Origin: a bacterium
GTDB lineage: Bacteria; Spirochaetota; JAHITG01
Direction: 5' to 3'
DNA length: 9,091 bases
NCBI GenBank assembly: GCA_028711675.1
Contig: JAQTRT010000118.1
Coordinates: 1-9,091, forward strand
Each line of letters opens with the position of its first letter. Position 1 is the first letter of the stretch. Below, one piece after another: positions 6,301 through 9,091 of the stretch. Both the position numbers and the translations under genes were made by a program. The notes beneath the pieces were generated by a model. That model was not told the origin of the DNA, searched no databases, and saw nothing but the letters and a program-made list of their open reading frames with translations.

Positions 6301-9091
6301 TTATTCTTCCGGCATCAAGTGGACGCGGTACCGGCTCAATTACATCAATGACTGGACATTCTGGACCAACGGGTATGAACGGCCTGCTGACGGTGCATAT
6401 ACGATAGAGTACCAGAGCGAGGATATGGCAGGCAACAGGGAGAACGCGAATGTAAGGAATATCCTGATCGACAGCCTGGTGCCTCAGACCGTGATAAGCC
6501 GGCCTGTGGAAGGTGAGGTTATCGAAGGGCTCTATAATATTTACGGGAATGTGCAGGACGCTCATCTCATCTCAGGCAGGCTGGAATACGGCTTGGGGAC
6601 AGAGCCTTCTTCCTGGACAGCGCTGGCGCAGAATATTTCCGGTGATTTTACCGGCTCTTTTGATACAACAGTCCTTGCCAACGGGAATTACACTCTCAGG
6701 CTGAAAGCCATGGATATAGTCAGTAACTATTCTCAGGTTGTCAGGCATATTTCTGTTTTAAATACAGGACCCGTTGTCATTACCAACAATCCTCCGTCCG
6801 CGTCAGCGGGCCTGTTGGTGAACAGCCTGGATAACGGGTGTTTCAGGGGCGAGGACCTCCATTTTACCTGGAGCTTTATTGATGTGGATACCAACGATAC
6901 GCAGAGCGCGTACCAGATCATTATTTCCAAAGACAGTACTGAGATCAACACAGGCAAGATCTCCAATACTGTGAGTGAATATACCGGGAGTATAACTGAA
7001 GAAGGCCGGTATTATTGGAAAGTGAAATGCTGGGACAATTATGGCGCGGGCGGTGAATGGACCGACAACAGCCACAGTTTCTTCATTGACCGGAGCGCGC
7101 CTGTGATCATGGTGGCCGGTATCGCGGATGGCGGTTTCTACGGGAGCAGCGTCATGATCACGATCAATATCAGCGACATGAACGAGGACCTGTCCAAACG
7201 CCATATCCTGCTTGACGGAATTGAGCAGGGAATCCTGATCCCGGTCACGGATATGGGCATTCATACCCTTATCGTGAGGGCTGAGGACAAGGCAGGGAAC
7301 AGGAACGCCATTACGAACACATTCACCATTGACAAGACAGAGCCGATCATCCTCATCACAGGCGTTGAGGATAATGTGTGCTATGATGTTCCTGAACTGG
7401 ATATCACGGTCGAGATTTTTGATAACAACCTGGCTGAGAGCGGAATGACCCTGAACGGGATCGCATTCAATACCAATGTAACAGCGAGCCAGGAAAATGA
7501 CTATACACTAACCGCCTGGGCAAGGGATGTGTTTGGCCATACCACGACAAGGACACTCCATTTCAGCATAGACAGGAGCGCACCCGGTATCCTGGTGAGC
7601 GGGATCGAAGCCGGCATGATCTATGATCATCCTGTCTCGGTAATGGTCACTATCACAGAACCTCATTTATTGAATAGCCAGGTCCTCTTGGACGGTTCTG
7701 CATATTCCAATGGACGGATCATTAACCAGGATGGTACTCATACATTGTCTGTGTCTGCTGAGGATATGGCAGGCCATGTAAGCCAGACCAATCTTTCTTT
7801 TATCATTGATGCTACGCCTCCTGTGATCAGTGTGAGCGGTGTTGAAGACGGGAAAGCGTACAGGAACGATGTGTCGGCCGTTATTACGGTCACGGAAGCC
7901 AATCCTGTGACGAACTATTCCCTGTTGAATGGCCTGCCTTACCAGAGCGGGACTGTGATCTCCGGGGAAGGCCAGTATGAACTGTCAGTCTATGCAAGGG
8001 ATATTGCCGGAAATGTCGCGCAGACGAATATTTCATTCATCATAGATAAAACGCGGCCGCAGATACTCGTCAGTGGTGTTGACCAGGGCGGTGTCTATAA
8101 CCAGTATAGGTCAGCGGATATCCAGATCATTGAACTGAACCTGCTTGATTCTTATGCTCTGCTCAATGGCGAACAGTATCAGAGCGGACGGATCATTACG
8201 AACGATAACTTGTATAATTTGTCCGTGTACGCGGAGGACAAGGCCGGCAATGTGAGCCAGACCAACATCTCTTTCCTCATCGATACAACGCCTCCGCGGA
8301 TCATAGTCACGGGTGTGTCCAATAACGCTGCTTACAGCACGGGTGTGGCGGCCAGCGTCCAGATCATTGAACCGAACAGCCGGACCAATTATGTCTTACT
8401 GAACGGCGGGAAATATACAAATGGTGCTGTGATCAGCGCCGAAGGCAGCTATAACCTGTACGTCTTCGCGGAGGATATCGCGGGGAACAGCGCGGAAGTA
8501 TTCCTGGAATTCATGATAGACAAGACCCCGCCTGTGATACAGATAACGGGTGTCGAGCATAATAAATATTATAACCACGATGTCACGCCTGTGATCACGG
8601 TCACGGACCTGAATTTGACCATGACCAATATTTCTCTGGACAGCGCGCCGTTCACCAGCGGCACGACGCTGTCCGCGGAAAAGGATTATAATTTGAGGGT
8701 CGAGGCAGGAGATAAAGCAGGCAATATTTCCCTGACCGTTATCAATTTTGGAATAGACAAGACCCTGCCGCTGATCTATGTGAGCGGAGTGGCCGAGGGA
8801 GGCGTTTACCAGGAAGCTTCAGCAGTGATCAATATCGTGGAACTGCATCCTGATGCAGGCCAGACAACCATTACCCTGAACAGCAACGCGTATGTATCCG
8901 GTACGCTCATCAGCCAGATTGGTGATTATACATTAAGCATACATGCCGTTGACCTGGCAGGAAATTACAATGATTCCGCGATCCGTTTCAGGATCGAAAG
9001 AATGGCTTTGACCAACACGCTTCTCTTCGCGGCATCCTATGATATCAGGGGAGATGCTGATTTTGCGGTTGGCAGGAGCAATGTGCTGGAA
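2..9091 (+). CDS. Giant multidomain Ig-like repeat surface protein, internal fragment
   Basis: The frame beginning at base 2 is open to the last base: 3,030 codons without a stop, even through the AT-rich 5' half where chance stops would be frequent. Neither end of the gene is in the window, so no start codon, ribosome binding site, signal peptide or anchor can be judged. Domain order: BNR-like propeller tail, a YAi-type module, about 16 AT-rich Ig-like repeats, two further repeats in GC-rich DNA, fibronectin III, four irregular beta-sandwich modules, eight Ig-like repeats, and the start of a new module. Most repeats end in D-x-x-G-N, then a hydrophobic strand, then I-D-K/R-T-x-P. No catalytic site or membrane segment is visible. 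The architecture is typical of secreted or cell-surface adhesins and stalk proteins; that role is inferred. Cysteines are few (about 23 by my count). Coding certainty is high; the molecular function is unknown. Confidence 0.95.
379..751 (+). other. Beta-rich 'LDE-KLxLYY...YAI' linker module
   Basis: About 124 residues join the propeller to the Ig array. The core reads 'PFIIKFYYTETPGLDEGKL', then 'NLYYFNNENNLW', and closes on 'TTNLGLYAILYK'. This matches a module I recognise from many secreted bacterial proteins, where a strand ending in a 'pGlDEskL.iYYwd...W' turn precedes a terminal 'HFS.YAi' strand. Here HFS is replaced by NLG. In such proteins it often sits between an enzymatic or propeller domain and Ig-like repeats, as it does here. 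The first 30 or so residues (around 379-470) are not recognised. No function is assigned. The last strand runs into 'KDFVVP', which takes the place of the first IDKTPP linker. Confidence 0.5.
752..2602 (+). repeat. Ig-like repeats 1-8, AT-rich, two subtypes
   Basis: Eight tandem repeats end at bases 970, 1189, 1426, 1672, 1927, 2146, 2383 and 2602, each on a linker such as IDKTGP, IDKTRP, IDYSLP, IDRTVP, LDKTPP or IDKTYP. Repeats 1, 2, 6 and 8 are a short form of exactly 73 codons, with 'TNN.V.L.Y' near the start and a 'SPYSNEG / IYSNDG' turn. Repeats 3, 4, 5 and 7 are a long form of 79-85 codons, with 'SGI.DG' near the start and, in several, an 'LNG...N...I..EG.Y' centre. Both end in D-x-A-G-N or a variant (TDECGN, DKANNS, EDIVGH; repeat 4 has RNYSGV instead). 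They fit the bacterial Ig-like (Big_3-type) class; the exact Pfam family needs a profile search. The DNA is AT-rich, favouring aat, att, tat and tta codons. The likely role is a rigid spacer or adhesive stalk. Confidence 0.85.
2732..2911 (+). repeat. 12-bp / 4-residue aromatic tetrad repeat, 15 units
   Basis: Inside the insertion, 60 residues fall into 15 tetrads in one register: YRKY, YDEY, WNNF, YNSQ, WPNY, WRTY, WSNY, WPGE, WNNY, YQSR, INDF, NFQL, DRNE, WNDY, WLNF. Position 1 is aromatic in 12 of 15 and position 4 in 10 of 15; 23 of 60 residues are Trp, Tyr or Phe, including 8 Trp. At DNA level units 2780-2839 are five imperfect 12-bp copies, most starting tgg and ending in tay. Spacing of i, i+3, i+4, i+7 would place the aromatics along one side of an alpha-helix, unlike the surrounding beta-sandwiches. 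I do not recognise the family. The tract may be an aromatic-faced helix, or a low-complexity binding segment. Confidence 0.75.
2912..3301 (+). other. Remainder of the insertion, with a second aromatic tetrad tract at 3101-3172
   Basis: After the first tract comes WHNWLDSLPSW, then a less ordered stretch with CC, EWYY and KPGW. At 3101-3172 the four-residue pattern returns in another register: YTNF, YDEN, YQEF, FNEH, YQSA, FYSF, with an aromatic at position 1 in all six units. A Gln/Ala-rich, helix-like stretch (about 3236-3300, QQFNLALQNAQAEF) leads back into the Ig fold. The parts could form two aromatic-faced helices joined by a connector, like a hairpin; this is inference. No known domain is recognised. 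Confidence 0.55.
3419..4348 (+). repeat. Ig-like repeats 10-13, AT-rich
   Basis: Four repeats end at 3655 (IDKTRP), 3904 (MDMTKP, a degenerate linker), 4132 (IDKTPP) and 4348 (IDYSSP). Repeat 10 is a standard long form of 79 codons with 'LNGLPFTNGATISNEGYY' and EDKAGN. Repeat 11 is long (83 codons), lacks the LNG core (VNSPFYNKYD instead) and has DKADN in place of D-x-A-G-N. Repeats 12 and 13 are short forms (76 and 72 codons) with the 'SGDYSPYTNE' and 'SGDNSPYISVG' turns and DLAGN or DEAGN. Composition and codon choice match the rest of the 5' half. Confidence 0.82.
4580..4855 (+). other. OmpL47-like beta repeat (AT-rich copy)
   Basis: This 92-residue repeat differs from the neighbouring Ig-like forms: W at position 12, 'DPL.N.F.TG' at 25-34, 'SGAANYSG' at 43-50, 'TIT..G.STV.Y' at 57-68, and 'DRIGN' at 72-76. 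The order (W near the start, an sG turn, then G-x-x-x-V-x-Y-x-x-x-D-x-x-G-N) resembles OmpL47-type beta repeats found in bacterial surface proteins. It ends with VDKSRP. The family name is from memory and needs a profile search; that it is a separate beta-sandwich repeat is well supported by its equal-length partner at 5087-5362. Confidence 0.55.
5070..5110. other. Abrupt base-composition switch inside the coding frame
   Basis: Direct counts give 84 G+C in 240 bases for 4861-5100 (35%) and 146 in 240 for 5101-5340 (61%). Codons change at the same place: upstream prefers att, gat, aat, tta and agt; downstream prefers atc, gac, aac, ctg, agc and gcg, with agg and cgg for Arg. The frame is unbroken. 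The change lies just after the IDKTPP linker at 5069-5086, on a repeat boundary. The GC-rich character persists to the end of the window at a somewhat lower level (50% in 7801-7860). Confidence 0.9.
5087..5362 (+). other. OmpL47-like beta repeat (GC-rich copy)
   Basis: This is the 92-residue counterpart of 4580-4855, with the same length and landmarks: W12, 'DPLKNGFASG' at 25-34, 'QGAGNQSG' at 43-50, 'TITAEGESTVQYY' at 57-69, and 'DRAGN' at 72-76, ending in IDRTAP. It is the first repeat written in GC-rich codons. The linker now reads IDR rather than IDK, and IDR forms occur several times downstream (5345, 5582, 7085, 7568). An ATG at 5087 is only an internal Met: no Shine-Dalgarno-like sequence precedes it and the upstream frame is open. 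Confidence 0.6.
5363..5602 (+). repeat. Ig-like repeat 18, long form
   Basis: This is an 80-codon long-form repeat: 'VIQVSGVRDGKIYNE' start, 'YPVVTISEQHIG' strand, 'LNDLAFVSGTVVSNEGTN' centre (LND in place of LNG), 'SDLAGNTAQSN', and the linker IDRHTPP with one extra residue. It resembles the C-terminal long repeats (7103-9010) more than those of the AT-rich half, for example in the V-S-G-V-x-D-G start. It leads directly into the fibronectin III domain. Confidence 0.78.
5597..5851 (+). other. Fibronectin type III domain
   Basis: About 85 residues carry the full FnIII signature in order: 'PPSKVTGVQAL' at the start, 'NVTLTWNYNPEGDIAGYRVYRD' with the conserved Trp on strand B and the Y-x-V-Y strand C, 'YRSYVYRVSAVDTTGLEGALSD' with the tyrosine corner and A-V-D-x-x-G-x-x-S, and a closing 'PVTVNI'. 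Length is normal for the family. FnIII modules in secreted bacterial proteins usually act as spacers between functional domains. It breaks the Ig array and starts a stretch of irregular modules. Confidence 0.85.
5852..6181 (+). other. Unassigned beta-sandwich-like module
   Basis: About 110 residues between FnIII and the next IDxxPP linker. It opens with 'ITITQPQNRTWPATN', has a central 'IRVTYTVLTPLVDFDQIV', a Pro/Ala/Gly-rich loop 'GDAPAEWLPAPGELTG', and ends with 'YYWNISGLASGVYTFRVRG' and 'MDKVIVYLG'. The 'W.isgL.sG.YtfrVRG' pattern is usual for the last strands of FnIII or Ig-like domains. There is no D-x-A-G-N motif. I cannot name the family. Confidence 0.45.
6182..6484 (+). other. OmpL47-like beta repeat, divergent
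   Basis: Starts at the linker IDLDPP (6182-6199) and ends at IDSLVP (6467-6484), about 95 residues between. Landmarks are 'SSGIKWTRYRLNYI' with the sG turn, 'DWTFWTNGYERPADGAYTIEYQSEDMAGN', and a final 'VRNILID' strand. The W-x-x-Y-x-x-P-x-x-x-G-x-Y-T-I-x-Y-x-S-x-D-x-A-G-N order matches the OmpL47-type pattern, closer to the generic family than to the 92-residue copies upstream. A stretch before the sG turn ('NMVHNTNCYNAQGFSFSVTDP') resembles the first strands of the same fold. Confidence 0.5.
6485..6772 (+). other. Ig-like module of the 'rPv.G....G.y.i.G.v.D' type
   Basis: About 96 residues starting 'TVISRPVEGEVIEGLYNIYGNVQD', continuing 'LEYGLGTEPSSWTAL', then 'GSFDTTVLANGNYTLRLKAMDIVSNYS', and closing 'VRHISVLNTGP'. 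The series G-x-x-x-x-G-x-Y-x-I-x-G-x-V-x-D, then L-E-Y-G-x-G-x-x-P-x-x-W, then D-T-x-x-L-x-N-G-x-Y-T-L-R-L, is a recurrent Ig-like repeat of bacterial exported proteins. Here it occurs once. The A-x-D-x-x-x-N turn parallels D-x-A-G-N of the other repeats. Confidence 0.6.
6773..7102 (+). other. FnIII-like domain resembling the Ig-like N-domain of rhamnosidases
   Basis: About 110 residues: 'NNPPSASAG', then 'LHFTWSFIDVDTNDTQSAYQI', 'ISKDSTEINTGKI', 'YTGSITEEGRYYWKVKCWDNYG', 'GEWTD', ending on IDRSAP (7085-7102). The combination W-x-F-x-D-x-D-x-x-D-x-Q-x-A-Y-Q-I with Y-Y-W-K-V-x-x-W-D-x-x-G-x-x-G-x-W is the hallmark of a FnIII/Ig-like domain seen ahead of family 78 rhamnosidases and in many surface proteins. 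No glycosidase domain follows here, so a structural or carbohydrate-facing role is all that can be suggested. Confidence 0.65.
7103..9010 (+). repeat. Eight long-form Ig-like repeats, near-perfect 79-codon period
   Basis: Repeats end at 7345 (IDKTEP), 7585 (IDRSAP), 7822 (IDATPP), 8059 (IDKTRP), 8296 (IDTTPP), 8533 (IDKTPP), 8770 (IDKTLP) and about 9010 (degenerate IERMAL). Lengths are 81, 80, 79, 79, 79, 79, 79 and 80 codons. The consensus runs V-S-G-V-x-x-G-x-x-Y, I-x-I-x-E-x-N, LLNG-x-x-Y-x-S-G-x-x-I-S-x-x-x-x-Y-x-L-S-V-x-A-x-D-x-A-G-N-x-x-Q-T-N-I-S-F-x-I-D. Repeats 7823-8059 and 8060-8296 share 43 of 79 residues by hand count without gaps. The regularity suggests recent amplification compared with the 5' array. 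The first two copies are the most divergent (LLDGIEQG, ARDVFGH). The array ends in a broken linker before a new module. Confidence 0.88.
9011..9091 (+). other. Start of a new, non-repeat module (possibly LamG/lectin-like)
   Basis: After the broken linker (IERMAL) the sequence changes to 'TNTLLFAASYDIRGDADFAVG' and runs off the window with 'RSNVLE'. It does not fit the V-S-G-V start of the repeats. The 'LLF.asyD...dAdfa.G' pattern resembles the beginning of LamG/concanavalin A-like domains in bacterial surface proteins, but only 27 residues are visible, so this is a weak suggestion. Confidence 0.3.

Noticed and set aside
5119..6704. Plus-strand frames at 5119-5301, 6162-6407 and 6513-6704
   Set aside because: They are other-frame readings of the OmpL47-like and Ig-like modules, with Arg/Pro-rich or random-looking products.
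5714..8578. Minus-strand open frames in the GC-rich half, up to 153 codons (5714-5992, 6212-6565, 6733-6966, 6803-7264, 8396-8578)
   Set aside because: GC-rich coding DNA readily gives long antisense frames. All sit opposite recognisable domains, two overlap each other, and none reads like a known protein.
7568..8770. Regular 237-bp spacing as a CRISPR or satellite array
   Set aside because: The period is an exact 79 codons, the conservation is at protein level (IDKTPP, D-x-A-G-N), and there is no short identical repeat with unique spacers.

Overview
The whole window lies inside one giant protein-coding gene on the + strand. The frame that starts at base 2 stays open for all 3,030 codons, with no stop and with neither the true start nor the true end in view. 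I translated every row in this frame. It reads as an extracellular, multidomain bacterial protein built mostly from short Ig-like beta-sandwich repeats joined by variants of an I-D-K-T-P-P linker. There is no intergenic DNA, and I see no RNA gene, promoter, terminator or mobile element. Open frames on the minus strand and in the other plus frames are shadows of this gene.

Layout: (1) 2-378, the tail of a sialidase/BNR-like beta-propeller with a perfect Asp-box. (2) 379-751, a beta-rich module of the 'pGLDE.KL.lYY ... W ... YAi' kind often found in secreted bacterial proteins. (3) 752-5086, an AT-rich array of 16 Ig-like repeats in three length classes (about 73-77, 79-85 and 92 residues). The ninth repeat carries an insertion of about 193 residues, part of which is a 4-residue aromatic repeat rich in Trp and Tyr. 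(4) From about 5087 the DNA becomes GC-rich, switching from 35% GC (4861-5100) to 61% GC (5101-5340) by direct count, while the same frame and the same repeat families continue. (5) 5087-5602, two more repeats, then a fibronectin type III domain (5597-5851) and four less regular beta-sandwich modules (5852-7102). (6) 7103-9010, eight Ig-like repeats, with five in a row of exactly 237 bp. (7) 9011-9091, the start of a new, different module.

The most interesting signals are the aromatic tetrad insertion and the composition switch. The switch falls on a repeat boundary, between the two halves of the second copy of a duplicated 507-bp repeat pair (4349-4855 and 4856-5362). It suggests that the gene is a mosaic joined by exchange at repeat boundaries, or that the contig is a chimera assembled through a repeat.

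Organism: bacterial, probably an uncultivated environmental lineage in which giant repeat proteins with IDKTPP linkers are common. The sequence does not allow a firm assignment. The likely job is a cell-surface or secreted adhesin-like protein, with the propeller and other modules displayed on a long Ig-like stalk. This is inferred from architecture only.
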